From RYN-133 sp963785425 (lineage in GTDB: Bacteria; Actinomycetota; Actinomycetes; Mycobacteriales; Jatrophihabitantaceae), in the NCBI GenBank assembly GCA_963785425.1, contig CAWAVG010000004.1, positions 620,001-684,000 of the forward strand: 64,000 bases of DNA. Reading direction: 5' to 3'. How positions within the stretch are numbered: position 1 is the stretch's first letter; every line of letters starts with the position of its first letter. This document shows, one piece after another, positions 1 to 8,851 of the stretch. A model generated the notes under the pieces. The model ran no database searches. It had not been told where the DNA came from and saw nothing but the letters and a program-made list of their open reading frames with translations. Made by a program: the position numbers and the translations under genes.

Positions 1-2
1 GC

Positions 3-737
3 CCCGAGCGGATCGCCGAGGGTAAGGCGATGACCGAGCTGTACTCGCTGCCGCAGATCGTCTCGGGCAACTCGCCCAAGGCCAGCGAGCGGGCGGCGGC
101 GCTGTTCGGGCGCCTCACCGGCCAGATCGTGCACCTCGAGCCCGAAGAGGCCGAGCTGGCGAAGCTGTTCACGAACACCTGGCGCTACATCAAGTTCGCC
201 GCGGTCAACCAGTTCTACATGTTCGCCGACAGCCGCGGCCTCGACTTCGAGCGCATCCGGCAGGGCCTGTCGCAGGACTACCCGCGTGCGCAGGACATGC
301 CGAGCGCCGGCTTCGCCGCCGGCCCGTGCCTGTTCAAGGACACGATGCAGCTCGCGGCCTTCAACGACAACAACTTCGCGCTCGGCCACGCGGCCATGCT
401 GGTGAACGAGGGTCTGCCGCTCTACGTCGTGAGCCAGCTCGCCGAGAAGCACGACCTCGGCTCGCTCACCGTCGGCATCCTGGGGGCGTCGTTCAAGGCG
501 AGCTCCGACGACATCCGCTCGAGCCTGGCCTACAAGCTCAAGCGCATCCTGTCGTTCAAGGCCCGGCAGGTGCTCATGACCGACCCCTACGTGACGGTCG
601 ACCCCGATCTCGTCCCGCTCGAGCAGGTGCTCGCGGAGGCCGACGTCCTGATCGTGGCGACGCCGCACCCCGAGTACCGCGCCATCACGACCGAGAAGCC
701 CGTCGCAGACGTCTGGAACGTGTTAGGGACCGCGTGA
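3..737 (+). CDS. UDP-sugar 6-dehydrogenase, C-terminal part (5' end outside window)
   Basis: This is the C-terminal 244 residues of a nucleotide-sugar dehydrogenase (UDP-glucose/UDP-ManNAc type), an enzyme that oxidises C6 of a UDP-sugar to the uronate with two NAD+. The reading frame is already open at the window edge with PERIAEGKA, the block just before the dimerisation helix. The catalytic cysteine sits in GPCLFKDT; most relatives have GPCLPKDT. The C-terminal Rossmann half (GILGASFKASSDDIR) is complete. The gene ends in a GTGA overlap with the glycosyltransferase, so the two are translationally coupled in a glycan-precursor operon. The exact sugar cannot be read from the fragment. Confidence 0.9.
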   Translation, partial: PERIAEGKAMTELYSLPQIVSGNSPKASERAAALFGRLTGQIVHLEPEEAELAKLFTNTWRYIKFAAVNQFYMFADSRGLDFERIRQGLSQDYPRAQDMPSAGFAAGPCLFKDTMQLAAFNDNNFALGHAAMLVNEGLPLYVVSQLAEKHDLGSLTVGILGASFKASSDDIRSSLAYKLKRILSFKARQVLMTDPYVTVDPDLVPLEQVLAEADVLIVATPHPEYRAITTEKPVADVWNVLGTA

Positions 738-1552
738 GCCAGCCTGTGTCCGGCCACCACCTGCGCGTGTCGGTGGTCATCCCCGCCTACAACGAGTCGA
801 CCAACATCGTCCCGGTGCTCGACCGACTGCTGGAGTCGGTCAACCTGCCGTGCGAGGTTCTCGTCGTCGTCGACATGCCTGAGGACACCACGATCCCGGT
901 GATCGAGGAGTACGCGCTCAAGGCTCCCGACGTGCGCGTGGTGATCAACGACTTCGGACGCGGCCCGGCGTACGCGATTCGATACGGCATCCACGTCGCC
1001 CAGGCGCCGGTGGTCGTCGTGACGATGGCCGACGGCTGTGACGACCCGCGCCAGATCGACGAGCTGACCCGGTTGGTCGAGCGCGGCGTGGTCGTGGCCG
1101 CGGCGTCGCGGTACATGCCGGGCGGTCAGCAGGTCGGCGGCCCCTACTTCAAGCGCGTGCTGTCGAAGAATGCCGGCCGGTCGCTCTACTGGTTCGCCCG
1201 GATCGGCACTCGTGACGCGACGAACTCGTTCAAGGCCTACAGCCGCGATTTCGTCGAGTCGGTCGGTATCGACAGCTCCGACGGGTTCGAGATCGGCCTC
1301 GAACTGACCGCCAAGGCGCGCCGGTTGCGGCTTCCGGTGGCCGAGATCCCTACCATTTGGTTGGACCGGCCCGCCGGCGTCTCGAATTTCAAACTGACGA
1401 AATGGATTCCCAAGTACGTCCGCTGGTACCGCTTCGCGTTCGGCAAGCGCCTGCGGGTCGAAGACCTGCCGGCGGTCGTCCGCGAGGAAGTGTCCGTTAG
1501 TACCCCAGGTGCCGCCAGCGCCAACCCGCAGAATACGGAGTTACACACATGA
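734..1552 (+). CDS. Family 2 glycosyltransferase (dolichol-phosphate-mannose-synthase-like)
   Basis: This is a 272-residue GT-A glycosyltransferase with the family-2 opening VSVVIPAYNE near residue 14. The nucleotide-binding acidic loop reads MADGCDDP in place of the usual DADLQHP. It has the polyprenyl-phosphate mannosyltransferase-like C-terminal stretch (NFKLTKWIPKYVRWY) but no transmembrane segments. I chose the GTG at 734 because it overlaps the upstream stop (GTGA); the longer open frame upstream is a shadow. It ends in an ATGA overlap with the epimerase. Family knowledge suggests transfer of a sugar to a lipid carrier or glycan; donor and acceptor are not deducible. Confidence 0.85.
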   Translation: MSQPVSGHHLRVSVVIPAYNESTNIVPVLDRLLESVNLPCEVLVVVDMPEDTTIPVIEEYALKAPDVRVVINDFGRGPAYAIRYGIHVAQAPVVVVTMADGCDDPRQIDELTRLVERGVVVAAASRYMPGGQQVGGPYFKRVLSKNAGRSLYWFARIGTRDATNSFKAYSRDFVESVGIDSSDGFEIGLELTAKARRLRLPVAEIPTIWLDRPAGVSNFKLTKWIPKYVRWYRFAFGKRLRVEDLPAVVREEVSVSTPGAASANPQNTELHT

Positions 1553-2568
1553 AGGTTCTCGTCAGCGGCTCGGCCGGTTTCATCGGCGGCTACGTGGTCG
1601 AAGAGTTGCTCAACCGCGGCCACGAGGTCGTCGGTATCGACAACTACTCGAAGTACGGCAAGGTCGTGAAGTCCTACGACGACCACCCGAACTACGACTT
1701 CCACGAGGGCGATGTCCGCGACACCGACCTGATGACCAAGCTGCTCATGGACTGCGACCACTTCATCGCAGGCGCGGCGCTCATCGGTGGCATCTCCTAC
1801 TTCCACACCTACGCCTACGACCTGCTGGCCGAGAACGAGCGCATCATCGCCTCGTCCTGCGACGCCGCGATCAAGGCGCACGAGCAGGGCAAGCTGAAGA
1901 AGGTCACCTACCTCAGCTCGTCGATGGTGTTCGAGTCGGCGACGCACTGGCCCTCGGCCGAGGGTGACGAGCGCAAGATCCCGCCGCCGCTGTCGTCCTA
2001 CGGGTTCCAGAAGCTCGCCGTCGAGTACTTCGCGATCGCGGCCTGGGACCAGTACAAGCTGCCCTACACGATCGTGCGCCCGTTCAACTGTGTCGGCATC
2101 GGCGAGAGCCGCGCGCTCGGTGACGTCGAGATCGAGTCGGGCAACGTCAAGCTCGCGATGAGCCACGTCGTCCCCGACCTGGTGCAGAAGGTGCTCAAGG
2201 GTCAGGACCCGCTGCACATCCTCGGCACCGGCGAGCAGGTGCGGCACTACACCTACGGCGGTGACCTGGCGCGCGGCATCGTCGAGTGCGTCTTCCAGGA
2301 CGCCGCGCTCAACGACGACTTCAACCTGTCGACCGCCGAGTCGACCACCGTGCTCGACCTCGCGCAGCTGATCTGGAAGAAGATCAACGGCGACAAGCCG
2401 TTCAACGTCACCAGCGACGACGCCTTCGAGTACGACGTGCAGAAGCGCGTGCCGGACGTGTCGAAGTCCAAGCGCGTGCTCGGCTACGAGGCGACGACCA
2501 CCCTCGACGAGATGCTCGACGAGGTCATCCCGTGGATCGACCAGGCCATGAAGGACGGCACGATTTAG
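1549..2568 (+). CDS. NAD-dependent nucleotide-sugar epimerase/dehydratase (extended SDR)
   Basis: This 339-residue protein has the Rossmann glycine motif GSAGFIGG at residues 7-14 and the SDR active site: a Ser-rich strand (SSSMVFES) and a downstream YGFQK giving the YxxxK pair. Family members are nucleotide-sugar epimerases or 4,6-dehydratases (GalE/RmlB superfamily). The start overlaps the glycosyltransferase stop (ATGA), so dehydrogenase, transferase and epimerase form one operon for synthesis and attachment of a modified sugar. Which reaction it performs is not determined. Confidence 0.88.
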   Translation: MKVLVSGSAGFIGGYVVEELLNRGHEVVGIDNYSKYGKVVKSYDDHPNYDFHEGDVRDTDLMTKLLMDCDHFIAGAALIGGISYFHTYAYDLLAENERIIASSCDAAIKAHEQGKLKKVTYLSSSMVFESATHWPSAEGDERKIPPPLSSYGFQKLAVEYFAIAAWDQYKLPYTIVRPFNCVGIGESRALGDVEIESGNVKLAMSHVVPDLVQKVLKGQDPLHILGTGEQVRHYTYGGDLARGIVECVFQDAALNDDFNLSTAESTTVLDLAQLIWKKINGDKPFNVTSDDAFEYDVQKRVPDVSKSKRVLGYEATTTLDEMLDEVIPWIDQAMKDGTI

Positions 2569-2599
2569 TCGTCCGCCGCGATCGGGTCGCCGTCTGGAC

Positions 2600-2711
2600 G
2601 GCTCACTGCGTTCGGGTCCGTCCGGCGGCCCGGAAGCTCGCTGTCCGGCTCGCGTGCGGCGGCGTCGGCCCGAAGCCTCCTCTCCTACGGGGCTCGTCGG
2701 CTTGAGCCTCC
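2600..2711. repeat. Dispersed intergenic repeat, copy A
   Basis: The 174 bp between the convergent epimerase and phosphatase genes hold no gene. About 110 bp of it resembles 24138-24250 elsewhere in the window. Shared blocks include CTCrCTGCGyTCGG, GCGGCC, AAGCTCGCTG, GCTCGCG, GCGGCGG, CCGAA and GGGGCTCG in the same order. It is probably a dispersed intergenic element; its position between convergent genes would also suit a transcription end. Confidence 0.45.
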
Positions 2712-2742
2712 CCGGTCGTTGCGTTGCGGGACGATCGCGGCG

Positions 2743-4299
2743 TCACGAGGGTCGGTGGCGTGCGGCGACGATGGCGATGTCGTCGAAGCTGCTGTTGCGT
2801 GAGCTGACGTCCAGCAACAACTGATCACTGAGCGTTTGGATCGGGCCGCGGTGGTTGAGCACCGCGGCCCGAAGCCGTTCCAGGCCGACCCCGATGTCCT
2901 CGTCGCGGCGCTCGATCAGGCCGTCGGTCGTGAGCACGACCAGCGCGCCGGTCGGGAACGGCACCGTCACGGTCGGCGTGTCGGTCGCGCGCTGCACGCC
3001 CAGGAGCACGCCGTGGTCCTCGACGAGCCTGGCTTCGAATCCGTGCGCGATGACCGGTGGCATGTGCCCGGCGTTGCAGATGCGCGCGGTACCGGCCCGG
3101 TCGATCTCGACCAGGCACAGCGTCGACGTCATGTCGGGGAACGACATCGTCAGCAGGCGGTCGAGGTTCGCGGTGATGTCGGCAAGATCGTGCCCGGCCA
3201 CCGCGAGCGCACGTAACGAGTGCCGCAGCTCCGCCATCACCGTCGCCGCCTGCAAAGAGTGCCCGAGCACGTCGCCGATCGCGAGCAGCGTGCGGTCCTC
3301 GTCCAGTTCGAGGACGTCGTAGAAGTCGCCGCCGATCTCGACGGCCTCGCTCGCCGCGAGATACCGGACGGCGACCTCGAGGTAGGGCGGCTCCGGGATC
3401 GTGTTGGGCAACATCGCCCGCTGCAGGGTCAGTGCGATCTGGTGCTCGACGGCGTAGAGCCGCTGGTTCTCCAGCGCGCCGGCGACCGCCTGCGCGAAGT
3501 GATCGAGCATGAGCTCGTCGGCCGGCACGCCGCTGTCGCCGGACATGAGCATCACCGCACCGACGGTCTCGCCGCGCGGGGTCGCGATCGACGCGGCCGT
3601 GATTCCCGTGTCGGGCTCGACACCGAGTGCGCCGGTGAACCGGCGGATGCTCGGCGATCCGGTGCGCGCGGCCGTGGCGATGTCGAGCACGTCGCCCGAC
3701 GACCAGGCTGTGACGATCGGGTCGACGCCGCGCACGCCGGTGACCGCGGCTCGTCCGATCCCTTCGCGGGCGATGAACACGGCGGCCGGTGAGTCGAACA
3801 TCGTCGCGAGGCCTGAACTCGCGAACTGGACGAGATCGCTGACGGTCGGTGCCGCGTTCATCAGCAGAGTGGCTTCGTGCAGCCGCTCCAGGCGGCTGGC
3901 CATCCGGTCGGACGCACGCCGGGCCTCGTGATAGCGCAGCAGCGCCGTGACCGACGCGGCGAGTTCGTCGCGTTCGATGGGTTCGATCAGGTAACCGTCG
4001 GCGCCGCGGTTCAGGCCGATGGTGCGGTCGTCGGTGTTAGTGGCGGTGGCCGACACGGCGAGCACCGGGATGGCCGCGCTCGCGCGGGAGGACTTGATCT
4101 GGTCACACACCTGCAGACCGGACATGTCCGGCAGGTGCACGTCGACGAGCACCAGGTCGATCTTGGCGCGGTTCAGGTGCGCCAGGCCTTCCTCACCGGT
4201 CACGACCTCGACCACCTCGTGCCCGGCGCGCCGCAACCATTCGGCGAAGACCAGCCGGGTGCCCTCGTTGTCGTGGATGATCAACACGCGCGCGCTCAT
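2743..4299 (-). CDS. REC-GAF-PP2C (SpoIIE/RsbU-type) serine phosphatase
   Basis: This 518-residue protein has three domains: an N-terminal receiver with phospho-acceptor Asp53 in LVDVHLPDMSG, a GAF-like sensor (about 150-290), and a C-terminal PP2C phosphatase (about 310-515). The PP2C metal motifs are GGDFYD, AIGDVLGHS, LTTDGLIE and FDDIAIV. In the receiver the conserved KP lysine is Glu (IEP). Such proteins dephosphorylate STAS anti-anti-sigma factors. The start overlaps the hybrid-kinase stop by 4 bp; longer open frame upstream is rejected. As last gene of the stressosome operon it is the likely output phosphatase, probably controlled by the kinase next to it. Confidence 0.9.
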   Translation of the reverse strand: MSARVLIIHDNEGTRLVFAEWLRRAGHEVVEVVTGEEGLAHLNRAKIDLVLVDVHLPDMSGLQVCDQIKSSRASAAIPVLAVSATATNTDDRTIGLNRGADGYLIEPIERDELAASVTALLRYHEARRASDRMASRLERLHEATLLMNAAPTVSDLVQFASSGLATMFDSPAAVFIAREGIGRAAVTGVRGVDPIVTAWSSGDVLDIATAARTGSPSIRRFTGALGVEPDTGITAASIATPRGETVGAVMLMSGDSGVPADELMLDHFAQAVAGALENQRLYAVEHQIALTLQRAMLPNTIPEPPYLEVAVRYLAASEAVEIGGDFYDVLELDEDRTLLAIGDVLGHSLQAATVMAELRHSLRALAVAGHDLADITANLDRLLTMSFPDMTSTLCLVEIDRAGTARICNAGHMPPVIAHGFEARLVEDHGVLLGVQRATDTPTVTVPFPTGALVVLTTDGLIERRDEDIGVGLERLRAAVLNHRGPIQTLSDQLLLDVSSRNSSFDDIAIVAARHRPS

Positions 4300-5993
4300 A
4301 CGGCAGCGCCCGCGCAGGTCATGGCGATCGCGCGCGCCAGTGATGCGCGGTCGAGCACTGCTTTGTCCAGCGTGAGGAGGCCCGGCCGTCGTCTGCGCAG
4401 CTCGCCGAGTTCCACGCTCGAGCTCGAGATGACGACGACCGCGAGATCGTGCCACTCCTGATGCTCGTCGATCTCGCTGAGTACCCGTGCACCCCCGCCG
4501 CCGGGCATCCGCAGGTCTAGCAGCAGCAGGTCGGGGGTCGCGTCGGTGAGTGCGGCGAGCACCGCATCGGCGTCGATCGCCTCCACCACCACGTCCGCGA
4601 CGGTGGTGAGCAGTCCGCGCAGCATCTCGCGGCACGCCGGGTCGTCGTCGCCGATGAGTACCGACGACAGACGAGCGCCGAGCTCGGCACCGTCCGGCTG
4701 ATGGTTGCGCACGCGTGCGCGGAAGGTGCTGCCCTGACCCGGCGTGCTCGTCAGGGTGAGCGACCCGCCGAGCGCGGTGGCGACCCGCCGGGCGTACGGC
4801 AGGCCCAGGCCGGTGCTGTGTGCGCGCACCTGCAGGTGGCCCGGCACGCGGTAGAACTCCTCGAAGACGAGGTCGTGGTGTTCCGGTGCGATGCCGATGC
4901 CCGTGTCGGTGACCTCGATGTCGATGTAGTCGGCGTGGTCGACCCGCTGCGCCGCGACAGTGACCACGACCTGCCCCGCCTCGGTGAACTTGAGCGCGTT
5001 GCTGATCAGGTTCCGCGCGAGTTGCGTCAGTAGCACACCGTCGGTGACCACCGGACCGAGATCGTCGGGCACGTGCACGACGAGATCGACTCCTGGTGGC
5101 GTGAGCGTGCGCAGGGTGGTGCGCATGTCGGCGACGAGACCGGCTACGTCGACGGTCGTGAGGTCGGGTTGGATCTGCCCGGCTTCGGCGCGAGCGATGT
5201 CGAGCAGGCCGTTCACGGCATCGAGCAACTCGTTCGTCGCGGCGGCGATAAGGCGCACCTGGTTGTCCTGCGCGGGCGTGAGCGGGTCCGACTGCGGATC
5301 GCGCAGCAGGGTGGCCAGGCCGTTGATCGAGTTGAGCGGGCTGCGCAACTCGTGGCTGACGTTGGCGAGGAAGCGGGACTTCGCATCGTTCGCGGCCCGC
5401 AGCTGCTCACCGCGCTCGTCGAGCTCGGCGTACAGCGCGACGACGCCGCGGTTGGTCTCCTGCAACTCGTCGTTGAGGCGCACCAACTCGTCCTGCTTCG
5501 ACTGCAGTTCATGCAGGGCACGCAACAACTCGTCGTGCTGGTTGCGCAGCTCCTCCATCGGCGAGGGTGGCGATGGTTGCGCGAGCTCGGCGCGGATGTG
5601 CGCCAGCGTGCGCGTCGAGTGCGGACGCTGCGAGACGACGCGCGTCTTGGTCATCGTGATGGTGTTGTCGTCGGCGAGCACCACCCCGTCCATGAGGCGC
5701 CGGATCGCCACCAACCCCGTCACGCCGGTCACGGGTGTCGACGGGATGACGGGGCGATCGGGACGCGCGCTGATGACCAGCGTCGGGTGTTCGTGCTGGT
5801 CGACGCCGAAGTCGACCGCGGCAGTTGCGCCGGCCCCGCCGACGACCCGTCCCAGCTCGCTGATCGCGGTGGCGATGCGCACCTGGTCGGTGGTGTCGAA
5901 GCCGAGCGATTCGGCCAGTGCGCGCGCGAGCCGGCGCGCGGTGAGCACGTCGGTCTCGGCACGGATGTCGAGGCTGCCGAGGTGTTCGGTCAT
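4296..5993 (-). CDS. Hybrid histidine kinase with degenerate RsbT-like head
   Basis: This 565-residue protein has an N-terminal RsbT-like GHKL segment (about 5-125), a coiled coil (about 145-205), a HisKA domain with His214 in ANVSHELRSPLN, a HATPase domain (DTGIGI, GLGLPYARR), and a C-terminal receiver with Asp493 in LLLLDLRMP and a conserved Lys. In the head the N-box reads SELGRVVGG where RsbT has SELARN, and the glycine boxes are absent, so that domain probably binds partners but not ATP. There are no membrane segments. It overlaps both neighbours by 4 bp. Inference: it links the stressosome to the REC-PP2C protein by phosphotransfer. Confidence 0.9.
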   Translation of the reverse strand: MTEHLGSLDIRAETDVLTARRLARALAESLGFDTTDQVRIATAISELGRVVGGAGATAAVDFGVDQHEHPTLVISARPDRPVIPSTPVTGVTGLVAIRRLMDGVVLADDNTITMTKTRVVSQRPHSTRTLAHIRAELAQPSPPSPMEELRNQHDELLRALHELQSKQDELVRLNDELQETNRGVVALYAELDERGEQLRAANDAKSRFLANVSHELRSPLNSINGLATLLRDPQSDPLTPAQDNQVRLIAAATNELLDAVNGLLDIARAEAGQIQPDLTTVDVAGLVADMRTTLRTLTPPGVDLVVHVPDDLGPVVTDGVLLTQLARNLISNALKFTEAGQVVVTVAAQRVDHADYIDIEVTDTGIGIAPEHHDLVFEEFYRVPGHLQVRAHSTGLGLPYARRVATALGGSLTLTSTPGQGSTFRARVRNHQPDGAELGARLSSVLIGDDDPACREMLRGLLTTVADVVVEAIDADAVLAALTDATPDLLLLDLRMPGGGGARVLSEIDEHQEWHDLAVVVISSSSVELGELRRRRPGLLTLDKAVLDRASLARAIAMTCAGAAV

Positions 5994-7000
5994 CGCGGCC
6001 TGCGTGCAACGAGAACCGAGGCGTCGTCCGGACGGTTGCCGCAGTCGCGCAGCACCGTCGCGGCGATCACCGCGGCCGATCGGCGGGCGAGGCCGGGCGT
6101 GCGGGCGAGGTCCCAGCTCTCGCGTACGCCGTCGCTGTGAAGCACCACGATGGCGTTGTCGCTCAACGGGATCGTGAACGGACGGATCCTGGGCCGCTTG
6201 TGCCCGACGATGCCCGGCTGCGAGAGCGCGGCGGACCGACGCCCGTCGACGACGAACGCGCTCACGTTGCCGACGCCGGCGAACTGCAGCGTGCGGTACG
6301 TCTCGTCGATCGCAGCGATGGCGACGGCGGCGCCTCGGGTGCCGTACAACTTCGCGTGGATCGACTCGAGCACGATCTGGACGTCGGTGGTCGTCGCGGC
6401 GTGGAATGCCGCGACCGCCTCGATCGAGGCGTCGGCGGCCATCGGGCCGTGACCGAGCCCGTCACTGAGCATGAGCAGATGCGCCGCGCCGAGCGTCCTC
6501 GCCGCGACCGCGTCGCCGCACATCGATTCTCCGGAGATCGGCCGCGTGATCCCGGCTACGTCGAGCGGCTCCGACGCGTCGTTGCCCTCGTCGGGCCAGA
6601 TGTCGGCGACGAGCACGGTGCCGCGACCCGGTGCGGTGCTCACGTCGATCGCGGTCGACAGCCGTTTGACGGCACCCAGACCCACACCGAGGGTGCCGGC
6701 CGTCGAGTGGCCGTCGAGCACCGACATGGCGAGATCGACCATTCCCGGGCCGGTGTCGCTCGCGATCACCCGGACACCGGGCACTCCGTCACGGAGCGCG
6801 ATCTGGATGCCCAGGGTGGCACCGACGGCGTGGTTCCACAGATTTGCCGCGATCTCGCTGACGACGATGCCGACGTCGCCCGCGCGTCCTTCGCTGAAGC
6901 CGAGTCGCTCGGCGAGTCGCAGCGCCGGCCGGCGCGCGGCACCGACCACGGACGCGTCGTCGACCGCGAACCACTCCGTCCCGGTCCGCACGGTCTCCAC
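5990..7000 (-). CDS. RsbT-type kinase domain fused to RsbX-type PP2C phosphatase
   Basis: The first about 140 residues are a GHKL serine-kinase domain with an intact N-box (SEIAANLWNHA), G1 (DTGPGM) and G2 (GTLGVGLG). Residues about 150-335 are a small PP2C domain with SDGLGHG, HSDGV and PDDASVLV. In Bacillus, RsbX dephosphorylates RsbS and RsbR and resets the stressosome; this fusion would combine an opposing kinase and phosphatase in one chain. The GTG start directly abuts the rsbT stop (TGAGTG), and the end overlaps the hybrid kinase by 4 bp. Confidence 0.88.
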   Translation of the reverse strand: METVRTGTEWFAVDDASVVGAARRPALRLAERLGFSEGRAGDVGIVVSEIAANLWNHAVGATLGIQIALRDGVPGVRVIASDTGPGMVDLAMSVLDGHSTAGTLGVGLGAVKRLSTAIDVSTAPGRGTVLVADIWPDEGNDASEPLDVAGITRPISGESMCGDAVAARTLGAAHLLMLSDGLGHGPMAADASIEAVAAFHAATTTDVQIVLESIHAKLYGTRGAAVAIAAIDETYRTLQFAGVGNVSAFVVDGRRSAALSQPGIVGHKRPRIRPFTIPLSDNAIVVLHSDGVRESWDLARTPGLARRSAAVIAATVLRDCGNRPDDASVLVARRPR

Positions 7001-7414
7001 TCAGCGTCCCCACTTGGTGACCGTGACCCGGGTGCCCGAGCCGGGTTCGCTGTGGATGTCGAACTCGTCGACGAGCCGCCGGGCCCCGGACAGCCCGAGG
7101 CCGAGGCCACTCCCGGTGGTGTAGCCGTCGGACAGGGCCAGCGTCACGTCGACGATGCCCGGGCCGTCGTCGGCGAAGCTCGCCCGCACCCCGCGCCGCG
7201 CGCCGTCGTCGACCAGTTCGAGCACCGCGGTGCCACCCCCGCCGTAGATCAGGGTGTTCCGGGCGAGTTCGCTGGTCGCGGTGACGATCTTGGTCTGGTC
7301 GACGAGGGAGAGTGCCGCACCCACGGCCAGCGTGCGGGTCGCCTGTCGCACCCGGACGACGTCCTGATCAAGTTGGATCTCGACCGAGGTGCTCTCGGCG
7401 ACGCGGAGCGACAC
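7001..7414 (-). CDS. rsbT: RsbT-like serine/threonine kinase (stressosome)
   Basis: This 137-residue GHKL ATPase contains the N-box TSELARNTLIYG, G1 box DDGPGIVD and G2 box GSGLGLGLSG. RsbT phosphorylates RsbS and RsbR in the stressosome and, when released, activates a partner PP2C. The GTG at 7414 lies 2 nt after the rsbS stop and gives a protein of normal family length; the much longer open frame upstream runs antisense-like through rsbS and is not real. The order rsbR-rsbS-rsbT matches the canonical module. Confidence 0.92.
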   Translation of the reverse strand: MSLRVAESTSVEIQLDQDVVRVRQATRTLAVGAALSLVDQTKIVTATSELARNTLIYGGGGTAVLELVDDGARRGVRASFADDGPGIVDVTLALSDGYTTGSGLGLGLSGARRLVDEFDIHSEPGSGTRVTVTKWGR

Positions 7415-7416
7415 TG

Positions 7417-7827
7417 CTACCCGGTCTCGGCGGGGTCGTCGTGGATGAGCTCGAGTTGGCGACGTCCGGTCGCCGTCACGTCGATCGCGAGCAGGCGGAT
7501 GCCGCGCTCGACGTCGAGGGCGGTGCGCACGCCGTGCAACGAGAGACCGAGCTCGACCAACGTGATCGCGACAGCGGGACGCATGCCGACCACGACGGTG
7601 TCCGCGTCGAGCACCTTGGCGACAGATGCGACGGTCGACAGCATGCGGCCGATGAAGCTGTCGACGATCTCGAGTGCCGAGATGTCGATCAGCACGCCGC
7701 GCGCACCGGTGGCCACGATCCGCTCGGACAGGTCGTCCTGCAGAGCGAGCGCCGTCTCGTCGTCGAGGTCGAGCTGGATCGACACGAGCAGCAGGTCGCC
7801 GAGTTTGAGGATCGGAACACGGGGCAT
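7417..7827 (-). CDS. rsbS: RsbS-like STAS stressosome scaffold
   Basis: This 136-residue single STAS domain carries DISALEIVDSFIGRML. Ser57 in VDSFIG corresponds to B. subtilis RsbS Ser59, the RsbT phosphorylation site. RsbS and RsbR build the icosahedral stressosome core that holds RsbT. It begins 3 nt after the rsbR stop and is followed 2 nt later by rsbT, so the three are surely co-translated. Confidence 0.93.
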   Translation of the reverse strand: MPRVPILKLGDLLLVSIQLDLDDETALALQDDLSERIVATGARGVLIDISALEIVDSFIGRMLSTVASVAKVLDADTVVVGMRPAVAITLVELGLSLHGVRTALDVERGIRLLAIDVTATGRRQLELIHDDPAETG

Positions 7828-7830
7828 GGA

Positions 7831-8670
7831 TCAGTACGCCTTCCGCGCCACCACGACGCCGCTGCTGCGCAACGCCGTGATCAGCGCATCGGCGAGGGTC
7901 GCCTTCGTGGCGATGTCGCCGAACTCGATACCGAGCGCGACGACCGTCTGCGCGATCTGCGGACGGATGCCGGAGATGATGCACTCGGCGCCCATCAGGC
8001 GCGCGGCGACCACAGTCTTGAGCAGGTGCTGGGCGACCTGCGTGTCGACGGACGGGACGCCGGTGATATCGATGATCGCGTGTTCGGAGCCGGTCTCGAC
8101 CAACGTCTCGAGCAGCTTCTCGGTGACCACTTGTGTTCGCGCCGAGTCGAGGGTGCCGACCAGCGGGACGGCGACGATGCCTTCCCAGAGCTTCACCACC
8201 GGCGTGGAGAGCTCGAGCAGTTCCTCGGACTGCGAGGCGATGATGCGCTCGCGAGCCTCGACGTAGGTCTCGAAGGTGTAGAGCCCGAAGTCGTCGAGCA
8301 GGAGCGCGAAGTCGGCCATTTCCGCCGCTGTGTCCGCGTCGCCCTGCGCGGTGATGTCGGTGACCACCCGCTTGAGAGCGAAGACCGACGAGGCGGTCTC
8401 ACGCGGCGAGAAGCCCTGGCGGGCGCGGTTGCGCGACATCTCGGCGAGCAGCGCACGCGTTTCGGCGTACGGGTCGTCGCGAACCCCGGACTGGCCGCCG
8501 TCGAGCCCGGCGACGACCTCGTCGAAGATGGGCGTGAGTTCACGTTCCAGCTCGGCCGGCGTGATCCGTCCGCGCGAACTCGAGGCGGTCACCTGCACCC
8601 ATTGCGAGATGATCGCGTCCCGTCGGTCGCGCAGGATCGCGCTGAGCCGCGCTGAATGGGATTGCGTCAC
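7831..8670 (-). CDS. rsbR: RsbR-like stressosome sensor (RsbRD-type N-domain plus STAS)
   Basis: This 279-residue protein has a helical RsbRD-type N-terminal domain (about 10-150), which projects from the stressosome as a turret, and a C-terminal STAS domain (about 160-270). Both family phosphosites appear kept: Thr210 in PSVDTQVAQ (B. subtilis Thr171) and Thr242 in IAQTVVALG (Thr205). The GTG start at 8670 opens the operon; 101 bp separate it from the tRNA-Gly gene and should hold the promoter, though I see no clear consensus. The sensed signal is unknown because turret domains vary. Confidence 0.92.
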   Translation of the reverse strand: MTQSHSARLSAILRDRRDAIISQWVQVTASSSRGRITPAELERELTPIFDEVVAGLDGGQSGVRDDPYAETRALLAEMSRNRARQGFSPRETASSVFALKRVVTDITAQGDADTAAEMADFALLLDDFGLYTFETYVEARERIIASQSEELLELSTPVVKLWEGIVAVPLVGTLDSARTQVVTEKLLETLVETGSEHAIIDITGVPSVDTQVAQHLLKTVVAARLMGAECIISGIRPQIAQTVVALGIEFGDIATKATLADALITALRSSGVVVARKAY

Positions 8671-8771
8671 GTGAGCCCCTCTCCCGCGCCGATCGTGGTG
8701 ATCGACCGGTGCCGGAGCATGATATCCGCAGCCCGGCTCATCGGGCCGGTTCGTGTAATCTCGGGCCGTCC

Positions 8772-8845
8772 GCGGGTGTAGTTCAATGGCAGAACATCAG
8801 CTTCCCAAGCTGACAGTGCGAGTTCGATTCTCGTCACCCGCTCCA
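8772..8845 (+). tRNA. tRNA-Gly (anticodon CCC)
   Basis: A complete cloverleaf can be folded. The acceptor stem is GCGGGTG/CACCCGC, the anticodon stem TCAGC/GCTGA, and the loop TTCCCAA gives anticodon CCC. The T-arm is GCGAG/CTCGT-like around TTCGATT, and the 3' CCA is encoded at 8843-8845. Its 3' half is the integration site of the island that follows. Confidence 0.95.
8802..8843 (+). repeat. Attachment-site repeat (tRNA-side copy)
   Basis: These 42 bp, from the anticodon loop to the first C of CCA, recur without a mismatch at 14340-14381. The bases on both outer sides differ (C versus A before; C versus G after). Such a tRNA 3'-end duplication is the hallmark of tyrosine-recombinase integration. 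Confidence 0.9.
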
Positions 8846-8851
8846 CGTTGA

